Assembly: GCA_944548615.1 (NCBI GenBank)
Contig: OX155976.1
Location: forward strand, 2,236,474-2,300,473
DNA from: Micropterix aruncella
Taxonomy: Eukaryota > Arthropoda > Insecta > Lepidoptera > Micropterigidae
DNA: 64,000 nucleotides
Reading direction: 5' to 3'
Shown here piece by piece: positions 31,001 to 34,889 of this stretch. The translations under genes were made by a program, and so were the position numbers. Positions within the stretch are counted from its first letter, which is position 1; the number at the start of each line of letters is the position of its first letter. Under the pieces are notes generated by a model, which was not told the DNA's origin, did no database searches, and was given only the letters and a program-made list of their open reading frames with translations.

Positions 31001-33423
31001 AAAGAAATGCCAACCCACATCATGCAGGAAACGCCGCCGTAGGAGAATGTTTCAGCAAAGCAGCACTGCAAAAATCACTCACCTGGACGCCTGGAGACCC
31101 AGTCTATTCTGTGGATGCCATACAGACACATTCTGCTCGCGACAGTAAATAAAACTGACCGCCATTGCTCTATTATCCAACTGACGTCCCCTCGAGCAAA
31201 TTAAAGGCGCACTTGCTGGTGGCGTGTGGTCAATTTAAGGCCTGTGATAGGTCTTTTTGGAACGAGGTCAGATTTTTGCAAGCCTCTTCTGATCGTTCAC
31301 TGACTGACAGCTACCCCTTGAACTTGTCTCAGCTCCTGCTGTACATTAACGCCAGCGAGGTCGCGATTCTGCAGTAACGTCGAAGCGATGTAACAGTCGT
31401 CTCTCTCAGAAGTGCCCCAGAGCCGGCTGCTATTTGGTCTCCGATTGATGGTACCAGTTTGTTCAAACCTCCTTTTAGCTCTTGAGATGGCAGACTGACT
31501 AAATTCCACTCGACAAGCAACTGTATGTTAACTAAAGCCCTGCTGCAATAAAGCAATAAACTGAGCGGTCTGTTTTGGCGTAGTATCCATACTATTACGA
31601 TAATAATGAGTTTGGTTTACGGAGATGTTTTCGCGTAAACTACTGATAAGTGATTGCTAAAAATAAACCTGTTCCGGGGGGATTTATGAGTGATTAGGAC
31701 GCGGAAACTTTTTGCTACGAATAGCATATTTTCCAATATTTCCGTTCAGATATTAATATTTAAAAAAGTTCTAAACCGATTTTTCTAAAAGTGGTGTCAT
31801 TAGAAAGCTACATAATTAGGTTTTCATAAAAGTTTATATTTGGTGTACATCCGGTTAGTCATTTTAGAAAAAAAATACGTGTGGCACTCGGGGACTGCCG
31901 CGGTAAAGCTATTGCATAGCTTTTTAACAACTTATGCAATTATGATTATTTATTTATTTTATTTTTTCTGATATCAGATAACTGCGCTCTATCGAAGACG
32001 TAGAAATTATTCCGAATCATTTGCGGTAGCAAATGTCCTATTATAATAATAATTTAAACGTCCCCCGATAGAGCGCCGCGCACGATTTTTTTATTCGATA
32101 AAGCAAAAAAAACGGATTATTCGAAAAAAAACGTAGATAAAAAGATAGATAATTAAATTATCTTTAAAATGGTGCAGGTTTCACAATAATACGCCAGATA
32201 GTATTTGCGTAGTAGCCGTTTTTGTGTTCGGTTAGACCTAATTTCACAAATTAATTACTCTATGTAATATATACAAAATCTAAAATATTCAAAGCTAAGA
32301 ATATTAGGAAAATGTTCTTGTTTAAGATATATTTTCTTCGAATCGTAAGCAGTACTCGTTTAGACGTAATTATCAGTTTAAAATCATTAATTTTCGTTAC
32401 GAAATTTCTTCATTCGGTCGCCGCGCTGGCCTAGGCCCGCGATAAAAGCTATGCAATAGCTTAAAAACTGGGTTTTATCCGAACTGAGGGGTGAGTCGAT
32501 TTAGTTGCTCGCAAGTGTATATTTTAATTCAAAGCCGTTTGTTACTTATTGCTGGATGCTAACGATTATTTCGATGCTAATGGATCTTGTGTAGTTGGGC
32601 CACTATGACCCGCTTCGTTTATGGGTCATAGTGGCCCATGTACATCCGGTAGCCTCCATGTAGAAGTTCGAGACCCACCTGTTCCCCATGCAACAGCTGG
32701 GTCAATTTCCCCTGGGTGATGTTCTTTCTTTGGGTGTATCTGGGTGGTTTGCGCCTCGTGCGGCGTCAGCCTGATAACTGGGGGGGGGGGGGGGGGTCTG
32801 GAAAACCAATGTCACTGGCATAGCTCGTAAAATTAGCAACCAGACGCTTCGTAGGATGGCCCCCAACAAGATGATCCAATGACATTGCCACGGTTGCAGG
32901 AAATAGGCGCACAAAAGTGTCTCAAGACCATTCGTCATGGCATTCTATGGGACGTCTACCAGCTGATGATGATGATGATTTTGGGACACCGAAGATTTTG
33001 CACATCTGTGTAGTCTGCGACCATGAACAACCGGGCAACTCTGGAAATCGGGCAACCCTGGCCCAAACGACACCGTGACAAGATACTAAGCCAATCTCGT
33101 TCGCTGGGGCTACTACACAGCAAATCCAATATGCGACTGTGAAACGCTGCAGGATGAACACCACCCGCAGCTGTCAACCCCCATCACATACCAGGACCTA
33201 CAAGAGACCAAAGACAAGGTTGCATATTTTTGGAGAGACATGTTCTAAACTGGCCCCGACTCGTTAACTAACTAACTATGATGATGTTGATGATGGCATT
33301 TTAGCTAAATAAATAAATAAATCTGTTTGCAGGTATCTCAACGTATTGGACAACCTGACAAAAGATCTACCTCCGACGATTCTGGTGCACGGAATCAAAC
33401 CTGTGACCTCGACCTGCTTGTGA
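895..33423 (+). CDS. SLC12A9: SLC12A9-like cotransporter, C-terminal part, 7 exons
   Basis: Join of 895-1043, 5258-5437, 8608-8822, 18665-18783, 23616-23707, 29127-29273 and 33333-33423. This totals 993 nt, giving 330 residues plus TGA. All junctions are GT-AG and every split codon resolves in phase. The product is the cytoplasmic C-terminal domain of a cation-chloride cotransporter. The block [14 protein letters not shown] is the conserved SLC12 signature, and the end [17 protein letters not shown] matches the SLC12A9 (CIP1) carboxy terminus rather than NKCC or KCC. SLC12A9 is a plasma-membrane or endomembrane protein reported to modulate cation-chloride cotransporters; transport by itself is poorly defined. 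The membrane-spanning exons must lie before position 1. Introns reach 10 kb and are filled with transposable elements. The gene is convergent with UBE2H. Confidence 0.85.
1044..2290. repeat. Intronic sequence with small repeats
   Basis: No gene is visible. A ~34-bp unit starting aaagatgcattgcatcaatg occurs twice in tandem (about 1482-1549). An inverted pair gacgtgacaacgtcata (1829-1846) and tatgacgttgtcacg (2273-2288) brackets ~460 bp and could be the TIRs of a miniature element. A ~45-bp direct repeat containing cagtaaaccgactttaca occurs near 1930 and again near 2300. The class of element is unknown. Confidence 0.4.
2378..2455 (-). mobile_element. Short hAT terminal fragment
   Basis: The piece starts gcagcggtccgcaa and continues with sequence that is the reverse complement of about 550-610 (aaagtttatttatgttgga and agagcaaacgagaaaata). 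It is therefore a tip of the same hAT family found at 1-779, in the opposite orientation. Confidence 0.6.
2458..3175 (-). pseudogene. CR1-like LINE, 3' part of reverse transcriptase ORF
   Basis: The minus strand encodes the end of a CR1-group ORF2. Blocks are [59 protein letters not shown] and HLRGHSLKL, ending with a stop near 2490. An upstream block ([17 protein letters not shown]) is in another frame, so at least one frameshift lies near 3070. An A/T-rich triplet tail follows the stop (2458-2480). The copy is 5'-truncated and has no RT catalytic core, so it cannot move on its own. Confidence 0.82.
3176..4251. other. Intron sequence without recognisable gene
   Basis: AT-rich SLC12A9 intron. 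It has a short taatg run near 3620-3640 and a degenerate tandem stretch (gaagatttag units) around 3735-3795. The ORFs here are short and have no recognisable domain. The stretch near 4200-4255 repeats, inverted, the sequence at 10-65 (gtcctgtacttaacgatttt). Confidence 0.5.
4252..4955 (-). pseudogene. CR1/L2/Rex1-group LINE 3' end with 3' UTR hairpin
   Basis: The minus-strand ORF (4482-4952) carries the C-terminal end of a LINE ORF2. Blocks are [53 protein letters not shown] and [14 protein letters not shown]. The 3' UTR contains the hairpin attgcc-acat-ggcaat (4315-4330) near the end and finishes in a (TAA)n tail (4255-4271). The SINE at 40391-40678 shares this 3' end. The copy is 5'-truncated. 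Confidence 0.78.
4926..5021. mobile_element. Tip of hAT-type miniature element (CAGTGTTGCC family)
   Basis: The sequence from about 4926 to ggcaacactg (ending 5021) matches one end of the complete element at 29531-30236, including the aggctatcttttct and ggcgact blocks. Only this end is recognisable. It abuts the LINE at 4252-4955. Confidence 0.6.
5258..5437 (+). CDS. SLC12A9: SLC12A9-like exon (b)
   Basis: The acceptor attattttag ends at 5257 and the donor gtaagt starts at 5438. The exon encodes ...[14 protein letters not shown]... and [20 protein letters not shown], the region where SLC12A9 proteins have the 'DYVA...DAL...KN' motif. It ends in two bases completed by A at 8608. The acceptor is preceded within ~15 bp by a TTA-repeat run that looks like a retroelement tail. 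Confidence 0.85.
5590..6480 (-). pseudogene. LINE 3'-end remnant (TSFGQRH family)
   Basis: The minus-strand ORF 6243-6446 carries [20 protein letters not shown] and [10 protein letters not shown], the typical carboxy end of a Jockey/RTE-like LINE ORF2. Long AT-rich 3' UTR sequence continues to about 5590, where a ttattta-repeat tail occurs. A second, longer relative lies at 26209-27230. Class assignment within LINEs is uncertain. A poly-C run of about 14 lies just outside, near 5491-5504. Confidence 0.6.
6607..7033 (+). pseudogene. Jockey-like LINE fragment
   Basis: The ORF 6643-6957 contains [34 protein letters not shown] and [12 protein letters not shown], the post-RT region of Jockey-group ORF2. 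After a frameshift the reading continues near 6950-7030 with [20 protein letters not shown] degraded relative lies on the minus strand at 28715-29118. No RT catalytic core remains. Confidence 0.7.
7048..7714 (+). repeat. Unclassified ~660-bp repeat, copy 1
   Basis: This copy is flanked by a perfect 14-bp direct repeat, tctaggattataca, at 7034-7047 and 7715-7728, which looks like a target-site duplication. It begins near actacaatgggcgagcccgt and ends near ggccaactcagcaagg. GC-rich spurious ORFs cross it, but none has a recognisable domain. Other copies are at 7751-8403, 53013-53650 (same strand) and 55877-56518, 52585-52770 (opposite strand). There are no obvious TIRs and no poly-A tail. Confidence 0.6.
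7751..8403 (+). repeat. Unclassified ~660-bp repeat, copy 2
   Basis: Second direct copy, about 40 bp after copy 1. It shares actacaacgggcgaacctgt, tcgaggtcgcttgcg, cccccgctctataggaaaca and ggccaactcagcaaggg in the same order. I saw no clear target duplication for it. Tandem placement suggests either a segmental duplication or a second nearby insertion. Confidence 0.6.
8608..8822 (+). CDS. SLC12A9: SLC12A9-like exon (c)
   Basis: The acceptor tctcttccag ends at 8607 and the donor gtcagt starts at 8823. The exon encodes [14 protein letters not shown] and [14 protein letters not shown], matching the 'VDVWPLN...GLFLLQMATIL' region of SLC12A9. It is followed by [14 protein letters not shown]. It ends with one base (G) of a codon completed by CA at 18665. 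The next intron is nearly 10 kb. Confidence 0.88.
8976..9273 (-). pseudogene. CR1-like LINE copy, 3' half, split by RLE element
   Basis: The minus strand carries [37 protein letters not shown] and [20 protein letters not shown], the end of a CR1-group ORF2. The same copy resumes at 12826-13345 on the far side of the RLE retrotransposon. The two halves fit together as one CR1 reading direction with only a few bases missing at the junction. Confidence 0.82.
9300..12668 (+). CDS. RLE retrotransposon polyprotein (ZF-RT-CCHC-endonuclease)
   Basis: The frame is open from 9300 to the stop at 12666-12668, with the first in-frame ATG at 9600. A C2H2 finger ([19 protein letters not shown]2CX12HX3H, near 9468-9530) lies upstream of that ATG in the same frame, so translation must begin earlier. 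An ATG at 9374 would join this frame if the G7 run at 9395-9401 were G6. RT motifs are [33 protein letters not shown] and the catalytic [13 protein letters not shown]...H....C (CX2CX8HX4C) follows. The endonuclease has RPDITLY...ELTVPWE...K (PD-D/ExK type). The product should nick target DNA and prime cDNA from the 3' UTR. The ORF is otherwise intact. Confidence 0.87.
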   Translation, partial: KNASGRWPCKPDPIIYKAKKKKKEICPQAAYQGGRIPATPVETPNNDTAKTTPDLACPICGKQYKRLAWLKKHIAGHDDSDAARQCLKPSQGVTDRVESHMSLDSTSARSLSPDRSPLPAQIVSFPPLKFPSLAKEDWEFHNNNLTSILDHSVNRNAPASVQLSSFQVAVHEYFSGVYPKSTHVDPVHRENAFKAKLRRQKRLLRRQLREAKKAGDKALCHNFSRAYRSILKLIQSVATQNDKRKAAFLKSKEEARFDKNRFNYSKTVLSAAKGKIQIPEEMATEYFSTTYEDPMRLHNYSPPPGITPPPLPTVAFASQPPSLDEIPNQVKRKPSGSTPGPDGIPYLVYKKCPCLLQYLGSIFRNIWNSGVVPQNFGRATVILIPKVPVCTGPKDARPIALTDTVAKIFFSIVHMRMSEFMHRNEYLGVSVQKGFMRGVSGCLEHNSLLAAAIKDARQHERQINVCWLDLENAFGSVRHSLLHFALRWYNFPSVVRDIVASYYNCLTFHVKTQEWTTRSIPYSIGLFQGCCLSPTIFNIVFNILLESLTQFDKKWGYRFKTDGQYTSSCLAFADDLTFITRSPKQLSLLLQKVELFCDWSGCIKVKPSKCFCLGLARMGTKFTSYDPKLVYKGSNISLIDPNNHFKFLGRKITHQGKDVSGDHVIEHFKSCLAKIDALLISGPRKAWIYDNYLTSHLSWPFLIYDFTKTQLSRLDALVTASLKSWLSLAKPADPSTLFRSKQNFGLALKLPSLLIANSRITKNSILCNSKDPEISKHVISGRSDSNDLQARVDFHKKFLTGISQNGTGLGYGSTTTSDVDLKKSLLRGDYDSKSMAHAIGLQCQNDWTTIGDFCIPPPMHWKVMLYDWTPEMLKFYLNAFQHTLPDPSNLARWSFAEDSSCPLCSNTPCTARHILAGCKVALDQGRYTYRHDKVLAVIREVISLSVARANKGLTVSSKPPIQFVRDGSKGKKHLTTKPFSIIEKATDWILEVDSVSKQYKFPESLGCTALRPDITLYSLSRKVALIVELTVPWESNIPKDHEYKLNKYYDLANAVTRNGFTVHLHAVEVGARGLPAKSLFHLFKDLGLSRKIINSFLEKLSKTAICTYQILWLRRGSEWVAR
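12669..12822 (+). other. Conserved 3' UTR of RLE family A with hairpin
   Basis: The sequence after the stop is almost identical in copies A, B (15056-15215) and C (20564-20725), and its last ~65 nt recur alone at 39432-39498. It contains ccgac-tccg-gtcgg, a short stem-loop, then gaattccatggcagctccg and a T-rich tail. In R2-like elements the 3' UTR RNA is the RT recognition signal; assigning that role here is inference. Confidence 0.6.
12826..13345 (-). pseudogene. CR1-like LINE copy, 5' portion of the split copy
   Basis: The minus strand reads [59 protein letters not shown] and then [20 protein letters not shown] up to the junction with copy A. Frameshifts occur near 12940 (a direct repeat of ctctagaagatc). 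It continues in 8976-9273. Confidence 0.8.
13521..14430 (+). pseudogene. CR1-like LINE, 3' third with long ORF
   Basis: The 279-codon ORF (13521-14360) spans the end of the RT domain, where FADN replaces the catalytic FADD. It continues through [39 protein letters not shown] and [19 protein letters not shown] to the end [15 protein letters not shown] 3' UTR follows, finishing in an (ATA)n tail at 14409-14431. It is 5'-truncated and catalytically dead. Close relatives are at 28106-28690 (-), 50946-51559 (-) and 51560-52000 (+). Confidence 0.83.
14560..14709 (-). pseudogene. piggyBac transposase C-terminal cysteine-rich domain fragment
   Basis: The minus strand encodes [36 protein letters not shown] and KNFHKKEL. 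The spacing of cysteines and the LC..PCF..FH ending match the C-terminal zinc-binding domain of piggyBac transposases, which binds the element ends. The catalytic part is absent. Two ctatgaattcacgcta repeats follow at 14734-14780. It is the only coding trace of a piggyBac element in a window rich in TTAA-flanked miniature elements. Confidence 0.75.
14878..15215 (+). mobile_element. RLE retrotransposon copy B (3' fragment)
   Basis: A strongly 5'-truncated copy that begins in the codons for [19 protein letters not shown] and runs through the stop, the 3' UTR and a tttatttattat tail. It is nearly identical to copies A and C and shares with C the variants [14 protein letters not shown] and the longer A run. 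It is followed at 15228-15256 by a short inverted piece (agctttctcgattattgag) that matches the complement of codons further upstream in the same ORF. Confidence 0.85.
15257..15666. other. No recognisable gene
   Basis: Intron sequence with only short ORFs. No motif, tRNA-like or repeat structure was recognised before the Helitron at 15667. Confidence 0.5.
15667..16405 (-). mobile_element. Helitron (non-autonomous), 739 bp
   Basis: On the minus strand it starts TCTATACTAATATTATAAA and ends ...ggtcagCTAG, between A and T as Helitrons insert. A hairpin (gcccaac...gtgggc) lies just before the CTAG end. It has no coding capacity and no target duplication. A ~90% similar copy lies at 41069-41767. 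Confidence 0.85.
16407..16565 (+). mobile_element. Truncated copy of the gaaacgtcgg inverted-repeat family
   Basis: It shares ccgaaacgtcgggt, cggtaaattcg and the terminal block tataatgtcaaacgaccgcg with the complete copy at 17375-17785, but lacks most of the 5' arm and centre. It directly abuts the Helitron. Confidence 0.65.
16640..17374 (+). pseudogene. CR1-like LINE fragments (two pieces)
   Basis: Codons for [52 protein letters not shown] and [18 protein letters not shown] mark a CR1-group ORF2 end (16640-17213), with stops and frameshifts. A second 3' fragment of a related copy (17300-17374) resumes after the inverted-repeat element at 17786-17895, ending in a TAATAA tail. A related copy is at 47480-48235. 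Confidence 0.78.
17375..17785 (+). mobile_element. gaaacgtcgg inverted-repeat element, complete, 411 bp
   Basis: It has ~100-bp inverted arms: 17375-17480 starts ataaataggatagaaaac and 17651-17752 ends ctatcctatttata. A further ~33-nt 3' extension (gtcaaacaaccgcgatagtc...) lies outside the right arm. It is flanked by ggttaatatt at 17365-17374 and 17786-17795, inside a CR1 3' tail. It is non-coding. Other copies are at 16407-16565, 29306-29480 and 42125-44873 (the last interrupted by an I-like LINE). Class unknown. Confidence 0.75.
18276..18493 (+). mobile_element. Short Helitron, 218 bp
   Basis: It starts TCCTACTATTATAAACGCC after an A and ends gcgcagCTAG before a T. It contains gatgtttgttactctttca and a gcgggtgaaaccgcgg stem near the 3' end, all typical of insect non-autonomous Helitrons. 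The interval 17896-18275 before it holds no recognisable gene. Confidence 0.82.
18665..18783 (+). CDS. SLC12A9: SLC12A9-like exon (d)
   Basis: The acceptor ttacttgcag ends at 18664 (an alternative three bases downstream would drop one codon). The donor gtaatt starts at 18784. The exon encodes [20 protein letters not shown] and [17 protein letters not shown], corresponding to the 'LRALLSQLRI' region of SLC12A9. It ends in phase 0. Confidence 0.8.
18938..20852. mobile_element. hAT-type miniature element interrupted by RLE copy C
   Basis: The left part (18938-19078) starts cactgttgccaacttaggcg. The right part (from about 20726: cataatggtgccgaac, then ttctcctttattaacc) matches the inner sequence of the complete element at 29531-30236 in reverse orientation. 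The RLE copy lies between the halves. The second terminus is not clear; sequence similarity fades near 20850. Confidence 0.65.
19079..20725 (+). mobile_element. RLE retrotransposon copy C, 5'-truncated
   Basis: It begins in the codons for [17 protein letters not shown], after the RT palm, and runs to the 3' UTR and T/A tail. Compared by eye with copy A it differs at roughly 15 positions over 1.6 kb. One change (ggg to gtg) creates a TGA at about 19161, and the endonuclease RPD has become CPD. A long ORF survives (19227-20564) with the CCHC and endonuclease domains but no RT. It is a dead-on-arrival, recent insertion in a hAT miniature element. Confidence 0.88.
20870..21325 (+). mobile_element. 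Miniature element ending in gctatgcaatagctta (copy 2)
   Basis: From the agcaaatgattcgg region to ataaaagctatgcaatagct it matches 31993-32464 in order and orientation (tttattcgataaagc, gtttcataataatacgccag, cgccgcgctggcctaggccc). The opposite terminus present at 31908 is missing here. Non-coding. Confidence 0.65.
21359..21673 (+). mobile_element. TTAA-flanked miniature element
   Basis: It is bounded by TTAA with ends CCCTTGGAGTA and ctcaacGGG. The core includes atcataaaaagaacaactgc and attgcattgaaatttcg. TTAA target sites with CCC/GGG ends are typical of piggyBac-type DNA transposons. About 307 bp between the TTAAs and non-coding. Relatives are at 24247, 39527, 45925, 54101 and 63157. Confidence 0.8.
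21735..22130 (-). pseudogene. LINE ORF2 C-terminal remnant
   Basis: The minus strand reads ...[20 protein letters not shown], then [20 protein letters not shown] and a stop near 21970, a typical Jockey/RTE-group carboxy end. An AT-rich 3' UTR with a tattca-repeat tail (21736-21760) follows. From 22140 to 22230 a gtacctagt/ataatg unit is irregularly repeated. Confidence 0.6.
22385..23223 (-). mobile_element. TTAA-type miniature element interrupted by RTE fragment
   Basis: Sequence flanking the RTE piece, attattcataattatctaatt on the left and attgtttcacaagatgag... plus aatgcgatcattgtacaatt on the right, matches the core of the TTAA family. The right end is cttgaggggTTAA (TTAA at 23220-23223). 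The left terminus is not recognisable. Confidence 0.6.
22422..23028 (+). pseudogene. RTE-like LINE fragment
   Basis: Codons for [31 protein letters not shown] and [18 protein letters not shown] are the post-RT end of an RTE-clade ORF2. A frameshift near 22795 leads to [20 protein letters not shown] and [13 protein letters not shown]. It ends in a (GAA)n tail. The target duplication aattatctaatt lies at 22410-22421 and 23029-23040. It is 5'-truncated. Confidence 0.88.
23258..23530 (+). repeat. 32-bp minisatellite, about 8.5 copies
   Basis: The unit agtaaattacgacctttgta + aagtacgatttt is repeated with a 32-bp period from 23258 to about 23530, nearly without variation (one c/a change near 23331). 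It ends 85 bp before the SLC12A9 exon at 23616. There are no unique spacers, so it is not CRISPR-like. Confidence 0.95.
23616..23707 (+). CDS. SLC12A9: SLC12A9-like exon (e)
   Basis: The acceptor ttcttttgaacag ends at 23615; the donor gtatta starts at 23708. The exon encodes [14 protein letters not shown] and [14 protein letters not shown] and ends with AG of a codon completed by A at 29127. The donor is weak (GTATTA), and the TTA repeat tail of a minus-strand CR1 copy starts only a few bases into the intron. Confidence 0.82.
23710..23944 (-). pseudogene. CR1-like LINE 3' end, first half of split copy
   Basis: The minus-strand CR1 3' end has its triplet tail at 23710-23722, then the tctggccaggcagc block shared with 17860-17880 and 48200-48225. 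The coding end follows (stops present). The copy is cut at about 23944 by a TIR element and resumes at 25878. Confidence 0.7.
24247..24559 (+). mobile_element. TTAA-flanked miniature element
   Basis: It runs from TTAA+CCCTTGGAGTA to actcaacGGG+TTAA, with the same core as 21359-21673. Its inner repeat reads gcgaccagatttggttgact, as in 45925-46242, not gaaccagatttggtcgtatc, so there are at least two subfamilies. Confidence 0.82.
24720..24764. repeat. Perfect 21-bp stem hairpin
   Basis: The left arm 24720-24740 begins acacaatgatcatgcaat. The loop is ggt, and the right arm 24744-24764 is its exact reverse complement. No mismatches. Confidence 0.9.
25160..25690 (+). other. Promoter-like / possible solo LTR segment
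   Basis: GC-richer than its surroundings, with a TATA-like ggcctatataaaccggcg (about 25240-25257), a downstream initiator-like cctcaagtgatc, an AATAAA (about 25571) and a terminal palindrome gtgagg-ggtggt-ccctcac (about 25669-25687). This arrangement resembles an LTR. No gag/pol ORF or second LTR is present, and boundaries were not found. Low confidence. Confidence 0.25.
25878..26208 (-). pseudogene. CR1-like LINE, second half of split copy
   Basis: The minus strand matches the CR1 copy at 47700-48000: cctcgaagatttgtgttgat, tctggcccactgacattttg, ttcgctgcaccttatccagg. It is interrupted in frame several times. It continues from 23710-23944 across the TIR element. Confidence 0.7.
26209..27230 (-). 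pseudogene. LINE 3'-end remnant (TSFGQRH family)
   Basis: The minus-strand ORF 26772-27032 carries [18 protein letters not shown] and [17 protein letters not shown], homologous to 5590-6480. A long AT-rich 3' UTR with a (TTTA)n tail ends near 26218. Upstream codons continue with frameshifts to about 27230 ([20 protein letters not shown]). Confidence 0.65.
27280..28100. other. Small CR1 fragment and uncharacterised repeat
   Basis: 27285-27335 matches CR1 codons (aaggctttccaacatcggtc) of the 47480 copy. From about 27735 to 27900 the sequence (gtcgcatattggattctgtg, gcgaacgagattggct-like) matches the complement of 33060-33180, so this is a dispersed repeat of unknown class. No supported gene lies between. 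Confidence 0.4.
28106..28690 (-). pseudogene. CR1-like LINE 3' end
   Basis: The minus strand encodes [40 protein letters not shown] and [20 protein letters not shown], ending in the (ATA)n tail at 28092-28106. It is very similar to the copies at 13521-14430 and 50946-52000. Frameshifts and stops occur around 28470-28560. Confidence 0.8.
28715..29118 (-). pseudogene. Jockey-like LINE fragment abutting an SLC12A9 acceptor
   Basis: The minus strand reads [35 protein letters not shown], then [20 protein letters not shown] and [18 protein letters not shown], homologous to 6607-7033. The TE-derived sequence reaches to within about 10-20 bp of the acceptor of exon (f), including its T-rich tract. 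Confidence 0.7.
29127..29273 (+). CDS. SLC12A9: SLC12A9-like exon (f)
   Basis: The acceptor ttttttgtcgacag ends at 29126 and the donor gtattt starts at 29274. The exon encodes [35 protein letters not shown] and an acidic stretch [13 protein letters not shown]. The 'FLHLPAPP' part corresponds to 'FLYLPRPP' of SLC12A9. It ends with AG completed by G at 33333. Confidence 0.88.
29306..29480 (-). mobile_element. gaaacgtcgg family copy, 175 bp
   Basis: Minus orientation, with the 33-nt terminal extension (complement of aagactattgcggttatttg) at the left and the arm ttttataatcttatttatt at the right. It is flanked by aggtcctta at 29297-29305 and 29481-29489. It inserted about 30 bp after the exon (f) donor. 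Confidence 0.75.
29531..30236 (+). mobile_element. hAT-type miniature element, complete, 706 bp
   Basis: The termini are CAGTGTTGCCAAGT and ...TTGGCAACACTG. They are flanked by the 8-bp duplication ctttgaat at 29523-29530 and 30237-30244, the hAT signature. It is non-coding. Relatives are at 4926-5021 and 18938-20852. Confidence 0.9.
30567..31590 (-). pseudogene. Tc1-like transposase, decayed
   Basis: The start [20 protein letters not shown] is followed by a stop, then the HTH region [20 protein letters not shown] and [15 protein letters not shown]. The catalytic part reads [20 protein letters not shown] and [12 protein letters not shown]. Stops and frameshifts interrupt the catalytic DDE region and the C-terminal end (…[12 protein letters not shown], ARGGNTK-like). 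It would have cut and pasted DNA at TA sites; this copy cannot. Confidence 0.8.
31908..32466 (+). mobile_element. Miniature element with gctattgcatagctt ends (copy 1)
   Basis: The left end taaagctattgcatagcttt (about 31909) and right end ataaaagctatgcaatagct (about 32444-32463) form TIRs. The interior matches 20870-21325. It is inserted inside the Tc1-like element. Non-coding; superfamily unknown. Confidence 0.6.
32590..33250. repeat. Repetitive non-coding stretch, last SLC12A9 intron
   Basis: It holds an 18-nt G run (about 32780-32797), a (gat)n run near 32964-32980 and a block (33060-33180) that is the complement of 27735-27900. ORFs show no domain. No gene supported. Confidence 0.45.
33333..33423 (+). 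CDS. SLC12A9: SLC12A9-like terminal exon (g)
   Basis: The acceptor ctgtttgcag ends at 33332. The exon encodes [12 protein letters not shown] then [17 protein letters not shown] and TGA (33421-33423), the SLC12A9 carboxy terminus ('LVHG..PVTCT.L'). The start of the 3' UTR follows. AATAAA occurs only near 33845; the true polyadenylation site is not determined. Confidence 0.9.
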
Positions 33424-34329
33424 TACTGCTGCGAAAAAACTAGGGAAAATGAGAACAAGAAGCAAGACTGTGGAATACCGGGTGTAGAACGAAATTTTAA
33501 CTACTGACGTTATAGATTAAGTAGATTAATTAAATTCGTTTTAAGCGATGCAGTTGCCACTTGTGAATATCCCGATATTTCACACCTAGAAGCGCCATCT
33601 AGTAGCGACAGCTGCAACTGTTACTAGAAAGTGTAAAATGGGCGACGCACTGCTCCACCGAGCATCCATACGAAGTTCGATTTTCCAGCTATAAAATCGT
33701 CATTGATTATATAGGTTATTAGATTGGTCAATGCCATAGTACATTTTGACAACCCTTCTGCGCTGGCGACATGCAGGTTGCGCTGATAGCACTGTCCGGC
33801 GAAACTTTTAGAAATTATTTGGCCATCTATAATTAATGATATTGATAATAAATGTTTTTTTTCATAAAGGACTGATCGATTTTAAAAAACCCAATGTCAT
33901 TCTAAAAAAAAATATTTAAAAAGATTCATCATCAGAAACATAATAAAATAAATTTGAATAAGATAGCAAAGGTTAAATAATAATTAGGGACTGAAAAATA
34001 TCATTGCAATAACCTTATGATGATAATGATAATCAAATTGATATGAGGATATGGATATGATTATGAGGATATATTTTAACAGTATTGTCTGGAGAATGTG
34101 GCAGCCATTTGACAACACTCCCCTCCCCGTCCGTCAAATCGCTATATTTTCTTTCTCTCTCAGCTACACAATATACTAATCTGTGTTCATCACTCCTTAC
34201 ACACTGAGCTTCGTACGGACGCTCACTCGAGTGGTGCGTTGTTCACTTCACACCTATCAGTAACATTCACTCTAGCGGGAGAAAACGTCAGCGAGCATCC
34301 CTATTTGTATTTGTTCTGTTTTTCCAACT
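33424..34329. other. SLC12A9 3' UTR/downstream, no gene seen
   Basis: AT-rich with a few GC-richer stretches (agcgccatctagtagcgac near 33590). No ORF with a recognisable domain and no clear repeat boundary. Confidence 0.5.
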
Positions 34330-34730
34330 TTCTAATTATATATACGGGCTGTATAAAAGATCCGATCTTTAGCCAGGAAAAAGATATTACTTACGTGATG
34401 GAATTGGGACCCTAATCCTCTTCAAACAAGGTCCCTTGCGCCTCCACACACTTAACCCACCGTTACTTCCACTACCGAAAACACTTTTGGAAGGCATCTC
34501 TTGGAATGATGTTCAACCCCGCCGTCGCGTTCTGCATTATCTCTTCTCTACTCTGAAATCGGTATCCTTTCAATGGTGTTTTCAATTTTGAAAACTACCA
34601 GGAGTCGCAAAGAGCCATGTCTGGAGAGTAGGAAGGTTGGCGAACGACTGGAATTCTACGTTACTTTGTTCAAATAGATGGAGATGTTTTTAGGACTCGA
34701 GCATTTTTATAGGGCTTGAAACTTGAGCAT
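34330..34730 (-). pseudogene. mariner transposase C-terminal fragment
   Basis: In changing frames the minus strand reads PSYSPDMALCDSW (the 'YSPDLAPCD' catalytic block of mariners), EEIMQNATAGLNIIPRDAFQ and RWVKCVEAQGTLFEE. It has several stops and shifts and no visible termini. Confidence 0.75.
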
Positions 34731-34889
34731 AATTTCACAGTATTCATTAGCAAAATTTCTCGAAATTACCATTTTGAGATTAAATTAAGATAAAATGCCA
34801 CGTTTCGAAAATAACTCCATGACCTTCTTCCTTTCGGGACCAAAATGTGATTGAATTGCTAAGTATTTTCGTTATTGGTCAGTATTGTA

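Larger units (their letters stand above)
30281..32517 (-). mobile_element. Tc1-like transposon with nested miniature element
   Basis: The inverted ends CACTTGCGAGCAGCTAAATC (30281) and ...gttgctcgcaagtg (ending 32517) extend about 45 bp through a ctcaccccctcag block. They are flanked by TA at 30279-30280 and 32518-32519, as expected for Tc1/mariner. It encloses a decayed transposase on the minus strand (30567-31590) and a separate miniature element near 31908-32466. Confidence 0.85.

Noticed and set aside
32780..32797. G18 run (and C16 at 40371, C14 at 5491) as functional quadruplex sites
   Set aside because: Plain homopolymers are common replication-slippage products and assembly-error spots; there is no supporting context.
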